Both the position numbers and the translations under genes were made by a program. A stretch of DNA of 64,000 nucleotides from Ceriagrion tenellum (Eukaryota; Arthropoda; Insecta; Odonata; Coenagrionidae), in contig OY720636.1 in the NCBI GenBank assembly GCA_963169105.1, positions 108,252,539-108,316,538 on the forward strand, written 5' to 3'. Shown here one piece after another: positions 37,270 through 48,060 of the stretch (within the stretch, counting starts at the first letter, position 1; every line of letters begins with the position of its first letter). The notes beneath the pieces are model-generated. The model worked only from the letters and a program-made list of their open reading frames with translations. It made no database searches and had not been told where the DNA came from.

Positions 37270-38548
37270 ACTTTATTTGGATGTAAATTAGTATGAATGC
37301 TAATGCCTAGGTGAAAATGTGAGTGGTGCCAGCTGGAACTATATTACTTTCGGCTCTAGTGAAAGGGAAACGGAATATGTATCGGGGCAAATTGAATTTT
37401 TAGTTTTGGAAGATTTTGAATCCCTGTCGAACCCCCAAATTTTGTTGAATGTCAACTTGGCTATTCGTGTTTTTAAATATTCAATTTAACGTGCGCATTA
37501 CATTCGCTCTTGACGACGGTAATTCAATTAGTGGTGTCGGTCGTAAGAGTAATGGAATATGTTCGTATAAGAATTAATGAATGTGTTCATATATGAATTA
37601 TGATGAACAATTAGATTATAATGAATAAGTAATTTTGTAATTTCACGATAAATTTTTCTTTATTTTCTATTAGCAATATTAGGTAAATTAATTTATTTAC
37701 CGGAAAGTGGAGTTGTACGTCGTGTCCCGAGTCTTGTTTATGCTCCACTGAGTGTTCGTACTTATGTGTGTAGTTCCTAACGAATTCGTTCTGAGCCGAT
37801 GAAAATTTGATATATTCTGTCATTTGGTTCAGTTCTCTTTGGAAAAATGTTTTTTGTAATATGGTTTGGATTCCGAAAACGCTTGGTAATTTCGATTCGA
37901 TGCTTTAAGAGTATGCTGTCTGTGTGAATTAATAATTTTTACTCCCTTTTTTAAAATTTTTTATAACACTCTCCGTTTTTGTCACTTACATTCTACAACA
38001 TTCGGCCACCCCTTGCGCTCGCGATCATTTTTCCACGCGCCCCGAGCGCCGATAAGAGACACAGCTGCGTCCGATAAGCCCGGGGGGGTCCAATGGCATG
38101 CCAAGTCCAGAGGAACCGCTTCCGAATTCATAACGTAAAAAAAATACGTCGCTCCGACCCCACCTCCCTCTCTCTGGCTTTCATCTCCTCCTCCCTACAC
38201 TTAAGGCCGTGCGGCATTGCGATGAATCGACTTCGATGTGCGATATGCTGCGGAATATCGCATTGGGTTGCGGTCCGTCGCCTGTTATTTCCCGTTCACA
38301 CTACTGTGGTACGTGCGATGGTCCGTATGACGGTTGACTAAATTCGTATTGTGAATTCACGTCAGTACCAAGGTAATCCATAGTTCCTTACACTGTTTAT
38401 TTATAGTGGTAGCGCTGGTTTCGCGAGCTGAAAGTTGAAATGATGAATGACGAAAATGAAAAAAGACAATGATTAAGGTGAAGCAGATGATGTCACTTTA
38501 ATATATAAGCATATAAATGTGTCATAATTTAGAAAAAACATTTCGTAA
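37270..38548. other. Unassigned stretch
   Basis: I see nothing assignable; 38020-38330 is CpG-enriched and has no recognised coding motif. Confidence 0.4.
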
Positions 38549-38716
38549 GTCCCTATTTACACCTTCCAGTTTCCTTTCCATTCCTGTCCTATGACGCGTC
38601 CTGCGCATGCGCTCTAATCTATTCCGGGTGGCTAGACCCGGAATGGATTAGAGCGCATATGCAGGACGCGTCATAGGACAGGAATGGAAAGGAAACTGGA
38701 ACGTGTAAATAGTGAC
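38549..38716. repeat. Long near-perfect hairpin, 80-bp arms
   Basis: Arms 38549-38628 and 38637-38716 are inverted complements with only a few mismatches and an 8-base loop TGGCTAGA. Shared core segments are CTTTCCATTCCTGTCCTATG, ACGCGTCCTGC and GCGCTCTAATC. The ends read GTCCCTATTTACAC on one side and the complement of GTCACTATTTACAC on the other, with TAA outside both arms. That is compatible with a fold-back miniature element with a 3-bp target duplication (PIF/Harbinger-like), or with a small-RNA-producing hairpin. Confidence 0.85.
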
Positions 38717-39492
38717 TAAGCACCAATACGCCACAGGAATATGGTATTCCATATTTGATTCGATTGCTTTTCATTTGTTCATCGCGATGCCCTGGTGAGG
38801 CGGGTGAGGGTATCGCTTCTCACCGTTCACATTACTATCGTTAGTACCTTAGTCCGTACGTTGGTAGTCGGAACGTGGGATTAGATACGTCATACTGTAT
38901 GCGATAATATCATACAGTGTACGCCAGTTATAATTAGATCGGTGAATTCTTTGCAATATGGTGTGTGACCTATCGTGCGATACGCAGTGCGTGTGTGGTC
39001 GTAAGACTTGCGATACCATTCGATATGCGATCTCAGACGAAATGTGATTTAAAGCCAAACATTCTATGTGTTCAAGATTTAACATGAACATTTTAAAAGG
39101 ATATGATGCGCTGTGCGAGATTGCACTTCTCACCTTCTCCATCGTCAAATTATTATCCCATTTCGACGTTAAAATTACAACATTTCTAAGATCTACGTCC
39201 ACTCCTATCGGCATCCCTCCCCCAACGCACCCTAAATCTCCTCATTTTAACTCCTCCTAGCATATTAATGGATGCACGCCCCTTTCAGGAAGCACTCTAT
39301 TCCCCAAGTTTTCTCACGATGTTTCTGACTTTAAGCCCGTGACCCCCCGGGAGTTGACACGGACCATGGGAGTCTAAAACATCGGAGTGGTGAGAAAGAA
39401 ATCAAGAGCTTTTTTCTCAATCAAGAATTTAGGAGCGTGCGTCTCTTTTTTACCTGCCTAAGGAATAGGAAACAAAAAAGAAAATCGGGACA
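38717..39492. other. Unassigned stretch
   Basis: I see no gene or recognised element. Confidence 0.4.
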
Positions 39493-39680
39493 TGGTATCG
39501 GGTTGGTGTGGAGGCTCGAGTACTGGCTTCCCATCCCAAGGGCCTGGGTACAAAGACAGGGGCGGAGGTTTTTCATTTGAATCGCGGATTGTGTTCCGGT
39601 GGAGTGTGGAGAACACAAGTGCTGGACGACACACAGCGTATAGGAAAACTCAGGACTTATTGGTGGCCTTTTTTATTTAT
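39493..39680 (+). mobile_element. tRNA-derived SINE copy
   Basis: ATCGGGTTGGTGTGGAGGCT, CGAGTACTGGC and GGGGCGGAGGTTTTTCA match in order the minus-strand SINE at 42225-42415. The B box is mutated (GGGTACAAAGACAG). Sequence beyond the tRNA-like head also matches, so this is a SINE rather than an isolated tRNA relic. Confidence 0.7.
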
Positions 39681-39764
39681 TTTCCTTTAACCTGAAAACA
39701 CTCACCAGGGTCTTTTATGGCAGGCGTTAAAACAAGCTACAACGGAACGACACAAACAACCGTG

Positions 39765-39860
39765 CTGTGGTAGAAAATTCTGTTCAGGCAGGGCTTGAAT
39801 CCGCGACCCTTATGTTGGCAGGCAATGACTTCACCCCTCTGCCATCGAAGCCGACAGAGG
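39765..39860 (-). mobile_element. tRNA-derived SINE (partial)
   Basis: On the minus strand the B-box-like GGATTCAAGCCCTGCC lies about 30-40 bp after an A-box-like TGGCAGAGGGGTGAAG. It resembles the copy at 36290-36405. Confidence 0.6.
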
Positions 39861-40171
39861 GTATGAGGTCGTTCGTTACTGGTGGGCCAATGATGACATC
39901 AGGCTTCACCCGCCTGGTTCGTTATGACGTAGTATTTAGTAGCCGCGTTAGCGCGTGAAATTTAAAAGAAAAAAACATTTCAATAATACAATTTTGTATT
40001 CTGAAAAAATTTATGCTCTATATATATATGATCACGTATCTACTTCGGACGCAAATACTTGGTTGGTATTATGAAAGGTAAAAAGCGTTGAAATGGAAGA
40101 CAAGACTCCCGGGTGCTGAGACAATTTGAATGGCTGTAGTCACTGCTTTGGTAAGTTCGACAACGACTCTA

Positions 40172-41606
40172 GGTAGTTTGAGAGAGATAGTTCCCTAGTC
40201 ATAATGGATACCATATTCGTTTTAATATCAGCAGGTATAGGAAGCATGAATTAAATATAGCATTATTAATGGTGCAATAACAGGATGTCATTCGTCAGGG
40301 AAAACCTGGAATTATCAGGGAATTTTGAATTTCCGAAAAAGTCAGGGAATTCTTGTGACAGTCAGGGGGAAACTGGAGTAGGAATCCTCGTTATTTTTTC
40401 TACCAATATGTTTATCGGACAGTCTTTCCCGCCCTTTATTTTACAAACTAAAACTAACGTCCGTCACTGACGTGCATGGTATAAGCATAATCAATTCGTG
40501 GAGTATTAATTTGTGAATCTTATTAGTAGTGAATCTTAGTTATTTATTCTTGAATCAGACGTACAATGTATCTTTTTTGTATATCCTTATTGCGATATAT
40601 GCCTTGTTGTGTTAAAAATCATGATCCTAGTTTATTACGCTCAGCACAAGGAATCCGAGGCTATGTTGTTCGGAAAATTTTGCCTCACGTTTTTTTAACT
40701 TCCGGAACACAGATTGAGAGGTAGCTGAAGCACACTAACTTATAGTAAATACATGCTTTCAGTTCTAAAAATACGAGACGATGAATAGAAAATTTAGAGC
40801 TGCCGTAGAAAATTTAATTCTGCAGGAAAATATATTCCAATAATAGGTGACCTTTTGGGCGATCGATCAGGGAAATTGGTAAATCCATCAGGGAAAAGTC
40901 AGGGAATGGTCAGGGAATATGGAAATTGGATATCAGTGGCCACCCTGAATAATATACTTGTTTATATAATAATAATATGACTGAATTTTTAAGTAATCAA
41001 ATAAAAATCTGACATAAGTCTTTAATTGGACTAAGTTTTTTTTTCACGCGGCACGTTTAAAACTCCTTCAAAACGGAAGGTTTTTTGAGAGCCTGAATTA
41101 CGGGGGTACGGTGCAAAAAATTAGTTAAATTTAAGACTTACATATTTAGCTAATGCTGCGAATTCCAGTCAGATGAAGCAATATTTTGCCCCATTAATGT
41201 AAACATTTTTGCTTAGCGCTTCTAACATCTGTTGAAATGAAAAATAGATTTCGAATATAGCCTCTATTTCGACTTGGGAGAAATCATTTTTTTACGATAC
41301 TGAAAAAATTAATGTGGTGACTGTGTGGTTTAATTTCAGAAATAGTTTGAGAAACGATGCAGACTACTTACTGTTAATTTTTTTGACGAGATATAGGTGT
41401 TGAAAATTCCTCTTTTTGTAAACGTCTCGTCAGAGTGCGTAAATGTGCCATTTCCCATGTAAAAGAGCTGGTATTTTTCGTCAACGATCTCGAAAAATGA
41501 TTCGGTAAGGGGCTGATATTTTGGTATCTTAGGATGGGTGAAATTTTTTTCTTTGAAATGAGACTAAATTCACTGATATCTTGGTGAAATGATATTTCGC
41601 TCAATC
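40172..41606 (-). mobile_element. TTAA-family element, composite and carrying a nested insertion
   Basis: The left end GGTAGTTTGAGAGAGATAGT plus TCCCTAGTCATAATGGA aligns with the same end of the array-linked element. The right part (CCATTTCCCATGTAAAAGAG, GAAATGATATTTCGCTCAAT) aligns with 17070-17220. Its final bases diverge, so the right terminus is decayed. A 667-bp element plus a 5-bp target duplication interrupts it at 40281-40952. A second, inverted copy of the end region appears inside at about 41215-41290 (GAATATAGCCTCTATTTCGA), so it is composite. No coding capacity. Confidence 0.8.
40281..40947. mobile_element. 667-bp terminal-repeat element with 5-bp target duplication
   Basis: The 5-bp AATAA is duplicated at 40276-40280 and 40948-40952. 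Termini are CAGGATGTCATTCGTCAGGG and, reverse-complemented, CAGGGTGGCCACTGATATC. The subterminal regions are packed with TCAGGGAAT-type motifs. It resembles the element at 50310-51032 in termini, motifs and target-site length. No transposase is encoded. I cannot assign a superfamily. Confidence 0.75.
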
Positions 41607-41624
41607 AAGGTAAAAAAAATCAGC

Positions 41625-41760
41625 CAACACCCAACTCGGCGCTCCGTTTCGCTCTGAGGAAGTATAGCCAGTCGATCGCCGAAATGTCGACAGTGGAAAG
41701 CCAAACCTGGTAGAAAACCTAGCCCTAGAAGGATTCCTCAAACACATTCCAAAAAAAAAT
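41625..41760 (+). mobile_element. Penelope-type tail candidate with hammerhead-like core
   Basis: CTGAGGA (41654-41660) is followed 20 bases later by GAAATGTCGACAG (from 41681). This CUGANGA...GAAA arrangement is seen in hammerhead ribozymes and often near the ends of Penelope-like elements. Helix II pairing is poor by eye and no ORF remains, so the call is tentative. Confidence 0.35.
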
Positions 41761-42224
41761 TATGCATGTACCTCGTTTAGGCCGCATCATCTGTGGGGTC
41801 GTGCATAAATTACGTTACCGTTTTCGGTGATTTTTTTACCCTCTCACCCCATTGCATGCAACCGCAGTATATTTCTCAACCCTTCCCCACCCCCGACATG
41901 TAACGTTGTCTCTACAAATAAAACTGTCAATTAAAAATTATTTCTTAATTATTGAGTGAGTTATTTTTAGGTATAGGTTGAATTCAAGGGAAATAAAGGT
42001 TGAAATAAGACTCACCCTTCCTCATGTTAAACTCGGTAGTATGGTCGACGCGATAGTGACGAGTAAGAATCGTAAATAGGTTTTGTAGGCTACTCCCTTC
42101 CCCCTTAAGTTTGGATTGGATTTTGGGTAGGCGACCGACAGCTAAGGTCATTTGCGCCATAGGGGATTGGTAAGTGAGGAAGGGTGGATGGAAACCCGGC
42201 GACGGCATTAGCCTACTCTTAACG
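41761..42224. other. Unassigned stretch
   Basis: I see no feature I can support here. Confidence 0.4.
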
Positions 42225-42415
42225 AAAGGCGCCAAGGGGACCACGGATTAACGTCTCATCCGACAGACGGAGTACTGTACTTGAAGTGTCCTCCTCAAGA
42301 CACTCAAGTAAGGATCGGGTTTCCTCTGAAAAACATCCGCCTCTGCAGGGATTTGAATCCTGGTCGCCCATGTGGTAGGCGAGTACTCTAGCCACCACAC
42401 CAACCCGATCCCCTC
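42225..42415 (-). mobile_element. tRNA-derived SINE
   Basis: On the minus strand it begins ATCGGGTTGGTGTGGTGGCT then AGAGTACTCGCC (A box) and GGATTCAAATCCCTGC (B box, about 42345-42360), followed by GCGGATGTTTTTCAGAGG and a body ending in GGATGAGACGTTAATCCGTG. It is the best-preserved SINE of its family in the window; the copy at 39493-39680 is the sibling. Confidence 0.8.
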
Positions 42416-43555
42416 CCCCCTTAAGTTGGTAATGTAGTTTATGCAGTACCCCTAACAACCGACCAAAATGAAAAAAAAAGAACCTCTAAGCCATTCGATT
42501 TATCCCGTAATCCCTCATACGAGTGTAGTTGTCTGGAAACGGAAAAATTTTCGGCGGGCCCTTTGCGTTTCCCGCGGAGGCATTTTCATAATGGATTCTG
42601 TGTGTGCGTTCCCGTAACTCGATCAATCTTGCGTTGCGTGGAAGGCTGTGGTTGGGTGGGTGGGCGAGCTCGTGGGGCGAAGGCAACGGGAAAGAAGAAA
42701 GGGGGCGTGTACGGGAGAGATGGGGTTTTAGGTGGCTCCTAAATAGTTAGGTTCGTGCGCGCAGAATATGTTACGTCAGGGTGGGTCACCCACCTTCCCC
42801 CCCCCGCCCAAAACACCCCCTAAATGGCTTTCTCCTGCGTAGGCAAATCCCCCCCCCCTCCGCCTTCCTCCTCCGCCAATTCCTCGGGGATAGCGCGTAA
42901 ATTTCCTCGAGGTCCCCCGCGATGCTCCCCGTGTTCCATCAAGGAGGGAAACTCGGGAGGATACACATTTCTGCGCGTGCCTGGTTTTGAGGGTATTATG
43001 AACCTGTCTCGGAATTGACTTACTACACGTCACCCTGGCCCGAAAAATCTTCAAATCTACGCGCCGCCGCGCAGATTTCATAGTCTTTCCCTCTCGGGAT
43101 GATTTGGTGAAAACTTTCACGTGGAATATGTTTTGCTATCAGTATTTCGACGTTTATTGCGCTTGGACATCCGGGAATGACCCGAACTACGTCCACATTG
43201 TATCATGCGAGCTGAAGCTGAGTGGTCGAGCTGAAGGGTCGAGTGGCGTGTGGCAGGAGGTACATGTGTTCTTTTTATCATTCTACCGGTAAAGGTAGTA
43301 TACGATTAATGTGATTAAATTCCGAAGGACCAGGCGGATTCCGATAAGGAAACTAATTCTTATTATATGATTTATACAGCAGAAAACCTTCGATGATTGC
43401 AAATGTACAGGCCGACGTCTCAATGTTGACTGACTCGGAGACGAGACACCGGTACATGCCTCTATTTAAACAGAAAAATTTGACTTCCTTATTCACAAGA
43501 AACACAAGAATTACCAAGTAAACTTTCTAGGCGGATATTCAAATTGAAACAATTT
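42416..43555. other. Unassigned stretch with CpG- and C-rich core
   Basis: 42540-43090 is CpG-rich with C runs at 42795-42806 and 42849-42858 and could be a CpG island-like region. No coding or splice signal is convincing. 43235-43300 has weak similarity to a CR1-like tail (GCGTGTGGCAGGAGGTACAT). Confidence 0.4.
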
Positions 43556-43559
43556 TTCC

Positions 43560-43760
43560 TAAACAGGTGCGTTTTAGTGAAAGTCAGGGAATCTCCTCTC
43601 AATTTTCTACACATTCAGTGGCCCAACTACCTCCACTATTTCTTTTTTGGCGTAGGTACGATCTACCCTTGTTCATCCCGTCCATGCAACCTATTCTATT
43701 TCTTCCCGCCTGCCCAGCATCCTTCCCACTTATCACACTCGTACCACACATGAAACAGGG
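43560..43760 (-). mobile_element. LINE 3' tail fragment
   Basis: Plus-strand AGTCAGGGAATCTCCTCTCA and the following TTTTCTACACATTC...TTCCCGCCTGCCCAGCATCC parallel 17245-17420, so this is a further reverse copy of that LINE family's 3' end, heavily diverged. Confidence 0.65.
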
Positions 43761-44509
43761 AGGGAATATAGAAGAGGATTTGTTAGTGGAAAAGCACTAA
43801 AGTGAATCGCATTTTAAAGGAGTGTCTGCTTCACTCTTATCTTTATTGGTAGTCTGTAATGACGAATGAAAAGAGGGAAGTTTTACTCTGTCTAACAGCG
43901 TAGAGTAATACTTACTATGTATATCCTTTCTGTAAAGCCGTGAATTTTTCATCTCTCAGTGTCATTTCTCAATTTGTCACCTCTAAGATAAGTTCTCGGG
44001 GTATAGTGCGGGGTTAAAATTATATTTTCATTGTTTCGCTGAGACTCGAGTGATGTGTAATGTTCAAGCCAATTTAACACAGCATGTAGCCTTCCGAGTT
44101 CCTTGCTGCTCTCAGCCTCGTACTGTCATCAGCTCTGTCACATTATCTGTTCCCTCATCGCAACTGTTAACGTGCAGTTTTATCTCTCGTGTTTCTCTAT
44201 ATGTCGCGTAATCCGCGGCGAAGAAAGAAGAACATTGCGATAGAAGGGATGAGTAAGGAATGGAGCAGAAAAGAGAATGCAGGGGATGTGAAGAGCTGAA
44301 GACAGAGTAGGTTCCGGTCAACTATATTGACGTGTCTGTAATGTTTTCAGATGATATTGTTACTTGATGAACTAATGGAGGAAATGTTCAATTACCTTTC
44401 GTTGAGCTGGTAAAATATTATATACTCCGCTCCTGGAGTTTTGGATTTGGAGAAAGTTAGTTTGGGGGTCGGGTAATCCTAAGCTGATGGCGGGAGCTTT
44501 GAGCAAGGA

Positions 44510-44885
44510 GTTCGAGAAGCGTTGAAAACATTGCTTTTGGCGGGCATATTATGGTTCAGAAACTTGGAGCTCAGAAAGGAGATAGTAATGAGGCTGGAAG
44601 CCTTCCAGCATTATGTCTGGATGAGTTTCGAGGGAGCGTTCGGTAGTCGGGGAAGATGCGTGAATTTGGCGGCGGGTAAAAGGAAGCTTGTCGGTGAAAT
44701 ATTGGATGGCATATGAGGTTAGTCGTGGAAATATTGAAATTTTGGGGTACGCCGCAGAAATTGATGGAAGAGATGATATAAGATGTGTAATGAAGAGCAG
44801 ACGTATTGAAGATAACTCGTATGGAGGAAGAAAATGTCATAAATACTGGGAGGAAATTACTTTCGGAATCAAACATACACGCTCA
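44510..44885 (+). pseudogene. Diverged LINE post-RT fragment
   Basis: The plus strand encodes traces of the LINE post-RT segment: WFRNLELRKEIVMRLEAFQH followed by YVWM, then GRKCHKYWEE. The pattern corresponds to the ..W.L.K....LEAFEMWVWRRM.. stretch of the other LINE fragments here, but it is much eroded and frameshifted. Assignment is by pattern only. Confidence 0.45.
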
Positions 44886-45749
44886 ATCATAGCTTTATAG
44901 CCGTATAGTTTTTTTAAGGAGGGTGGATTCATTGAAATGAATTCAGTTCAAAACCTTCCTCAGAACTTTCATTTTACTTCAGACTTGCGATACCAATTAA
45001 TGGGGTTTTTACACCAACTCTAATCGTTTTAAATGTTAATTTTTTTGCTATCGAGTGTACTCGTCGATCCGAGGGTAGTAACGACCTTTTATTTGCTTCC
45101 GAAAGAGAAACCCAACTTTAAAAATAAAAAAATTGATCACAGTTCCTCTCATTTGCTTTATATTACTGAATGGACCGAGCAATTCGTCCATTCAAATTTC
45201 GCTGTTTTTTTTTCTTTCAAGTATTCGCAACAGTTGGGAAAATGTCGCGGAGTAATTTCCAGAGCTTGTGTGTGCCCCGCGGTCTCGTACTAAAATACAT
45301 AACCCGTTCGTAATTTTACTCTTTAATTTTTTTTTTAGATATCTGGGGCGTATCACGGTTTTACGTATTGCGACGTGGGTGGGAAAGTCATGGGTTATTC
45401 ATTAGTCTTGTTTCGCGTGGCTTTTTGGGACGGTCATGCGAAAAAGTCCTTTTTTAGAGTCGCGACATGCAAATGCTCTGCTTGTTTCCACCAACCCCCC
45501 CTCCTCTTTCACATCCGCAGCTTGGTGTCACGGGTATGTCTTTGTGATCATTAGGGCGTTCTAGCGACCGTGATGAGCCTCGTCATTTGCGGTTTAACAT
45601 GTGGCGCGCGTGTGAAGGGTTTCGTAATCTCGTTTCGCGGACTCATTTTTGCCGCACACTATCCAAAATAAATCATTTCTCGCGTCGTGTGCGGGCCGAT
45701 GATACCGACTGTATGTTCGCCGGGAGTAATCCGCCGTCGCTCGCACGGC
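44886..45749. other. Unassigned stretch
   Basis: No gene is recognised; 45535-45770 is CpG-enriched. Confidence 0.4.
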
Positions 45750-46202
45750 CATCCGGCACCCTACTCTCTTCTTCTTCGGTTATCAACCCATGGGTTGGTT
45801 GGCAATAGCACGCCATTCCGCTCTTTGCTCAGCTTTCCTCTTCATTTCACCATATGAGACGCATCCAGAGTCATTGATAATCTGCTTCATATAGCTTAAT
45901 CTAGGACGTCCTCTACGATTTGTCCCCTCAATAAAACCTTCAGCTATTAATTTTATAAAATCATTGCATCGTAGAATGTGGCCTATTACTTTAAGTCTCC
46001 TTGTCTGTACCTCTCTCCAGAGACTTCTATTTTCTAGTACTCTTCTCAGCACTTCCTCATTGGTGATTCTGTCTCGCCAGCTGATTTTCTGCATCTTTCG
46101 ATAGCACCACATTGCTAGGGCCTCTAATCTGTTCTTTTCATGTTTCCCGATAGTCCAACTTTCACACCCGTAAAGGGCCACACTCCGAACATAAGCTTTC
46201 AT
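45750..46202 (-). pseudogene. LINE C-terminal connection region, frameshifted from the RT
   Basis: A 139-codon frame (45783-46202) continues the LINE in another reading frame: VRSVALYGCESWTIGKHEKN, LRRVLENRSLWREVQTRRLK, VIGHILRCNDFIKLIAEGFI and RRGRPRLSYMKQI. These are the usual post-RT motifs of insect endonuclease-reverse-transcriptase LINEs. The 3' end (45750-45782) shows a GAA-rich tail on the minus strand. With 46162-46854 it forms about 1.1 kb of one element. Confidence 0.85.
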
Positions 46203-46854
46203 AACCCTTTTTTACTTCCAAACTAACATTTTTACAAGTCAGTAGAGTCTTTTTATCATTGAAAGCTATTTTTGCTAGTTGTATTCTATTCACAATTTCT
46301 CGTTTACTCCTTCCATCTTCTGTTATCTTGCTTCCCAAGTAGCTGTATTCTGTAACTTGTCCCAGTTCTTCATCATTTATTCTTATCCTTATAGGTTCAC
46401 AGCAGTCTTGAGCACCGCATACCATCACTTTAGTCTTTTGCTTGTTCATCCTCATTTCATATTGGTTTATAAGAATTCTTTCCATCTCGTTAAGTATAAT
46501 TTTTAAATCTTCTTTCTTTTCTGTAACTATGACAATATCATCAGCATATCGTAACATATCTATTTTCTTCCCATTAACTTTGATTCGTACATCAAAATTT
46601 TCCCTTACTTTATCGATTGCTTCTTGGATGTATGCATTGAAAATTATTGGTGATAGAGGACATCCTTGTCTAACTCCTTTCCTTATTATAGCTGTATCTT
46701 CTTTATTCTTATTTCTAATTAAGGCTGTTTCATTTTGATATGTTTTAAATATTATACTTCTATCGTTGTATTTAAGTCCAACTTTTTCCAAAATTCTAAA
46801 CATTTTTGGCCATACAACATTATCAAATGCTTTCTCAAGATCAACGAATGGCAC
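46162..46854 (-). pseudogene. LINE reverse-transcriptase domain (5'-truncated)
   Basis: The 230-codon minus-strand frame carries the reverse-transcriptase palm. Motif A is FVDLEKAFDNV (residues 3-13), motif B is GVRQGCPLSP (60-69) and the catalytic motif C is YADD (103-106) in LRYADDIVIV. This enzyme copies element RNA into DNA at a nicked target during retrotransposition. The frame begins at a GTG at the point where similarity ends, so the endonuclease and fingers are missing. A frameshift around 46162-46202 separates it from the next frame, which carries the connection region. The active-site residues are intact, but the copy is truncated and broken. Its 5' break abuts a TTAA-family element. 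Confidence 0.9.
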
Positions 46855-47509
46855 CCTACCTACATGCTACGGATATTCGTTGAGATACTCAAAGTAGCTT
46901 GAGCGAGATATCACTTTGCCTAGCATTCAGTGCATTTGGTCTCATTTTAAAGAAAAATATCTCGCCTTCCCAAAGGCGCCAACGATCCTGTCTCTTACCG
47001 CCTTACTTTTCGAGAAATTTGCCTAAAAATACTTGGAAAATGATTTGCATTTGGTTTCATTTTAAAGAGAAATGTCTCACCTTTACAAAAGTGTCAATAT
47101 TTCTGCTTCTTAATGTACTTACATATCGAGAAATTTGCGTACAAATACCTGCTATTTTAAATTTGAAAAGGTGCGGCATGTGCTCTAGTGAGAATTGAAA
47201 ATTCATTAAAAATTCACTGAAAATAATGAGGAATTCCTAACGCCTAGATCTCGGCAGGAATTTAATAGTGTGTACCTTGTGTGTTTTATCAACTTTTTTT
47301 TAAATAAATCAATTGCCGCGGAAATGTTTACGAAATGCGTATAAAAAGCTGTGTATAAATAACCTAACATTCAATGGATTTGGTTTCATTTTAAAGAAAA
47401 TTGTCTCACCTTCCCAAAGGTAAAAATCAATGGTTGGCGAATTCACTCTGTGGAAATTATGATTCATGTTAAGAATGAAACCACTTAGTTTTTTTCCACC
47501 AATATATAC

Positions 47510-47872
47510 ATGGCCGTGCGAGATAAAAGTGGGGTATATTTACTCAAATGTGATACTCCTGAATGTAACTCTTTTTATGTTGGTCAAACTGGACGAAGGT
47601 TGAATATAAGAATAATGGATCATTTTAAATCCAGTGTCAATGGTGACAAAAAGTCAAATTTTGCAGAGCATCTAATTGATGAGGGTCACAGATCCAATTT
47701 TACCCCTAAGCTGTCACACGTTTGTGACAAGGGGGGGAAGTTGGACTCCCTTGAAAATTTTGAAATCCTGTCATATCACAATGTGCACGGCGAAAAACTA
47801 CTCAATGACATAATCCCTTCAACCGCCTCACCCTTGTTCTCTGTGCCAATACCCTCACCTCCATCCCCGTAG
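47510..47872 (+). CDS. GIY-YIG endonuclease domain of a Penelope-like element
   Basis: This intact 120-codon ORF opens at an ATG just inside the left inverted arm and ends at TAG. Residues 8-38 carry the GIY-YIG signature: GVY (8-10), a cysteine pair (C14, C19), YVGQTGR (23-29), arginines 30 and 34, and H38. Candidate catalytic glutamates are E53 (FAEHL) and E82 (ENFEI); I cannot decide between them. In Penelope-like retroelements this domain is the C-terminal endonuclease that nicks chromosomal DNA to prime reverse transcription. Here the reverse transcriptase is absent, so the ORF is a separated C-terminal domain. The C-terminal ~25 residues are proline/serine-rich and may lie outside the domain. 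Whether it is expressed is unknown; the start lacks any promoter I can identify. Confidence 0.85.
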   Translation: MAVRDKSGVYLLKCDTPECNSFYVGQTGRRLNIRIMDHFKSSVNGDKKSNFAEHLIDEGHRSNFTPKLSHVCDKGGKLDSLENFEILSYHNVHGEKLLNDIIPSTASPLFSVPIPSPPSP

Positions 47873-48009
47873 TCCTTGAGCCTGGCGTCACCACCTGTTT
47901 GTTCCTTCCCCTGCAGTTTTGCCCAATCACCTCTCATTCCCCCCCCCGTATTTCAGCCACCTCCCTCTCCTTGAGATTTCGTATATAATCTGTGCTGTCT
48001 TTGGGTATT

Positions 48010-48060
48010 TTAATCTGTAATCTTGATAATGGCCTGAAAAGGCCGAAACCGGTTGATTTG
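48010..48060 (+). ncRNA. Hammerhead-like motif in Penelope-type right arm
   Basis: TTGATAATGGCCTGAAAAGG then CCGAAACCGG (48023-48052) has the layout of a hammerhead core: CUGANGA-like, a short GGCC/GGCC helix, then GAAA. Two core bases differ from consensus (C3 to U, G8 to A), so self-cleavage by this copy is unlikely. Hammerhead motifs are known from Penelope-like terminal repeats. Confidence 0.4.

Noticed and set aside
46162..46854. Functional reverse transcriptase gene
   Set aside because: The catalytic motifs are intact, but the element lacks its N-terminal half and is frameshifted before its C-terminal region.
48010..48060. Active hammerhead ribozyme
   Set aside because: Two core bases deviate from consensus; only the layout is retained.
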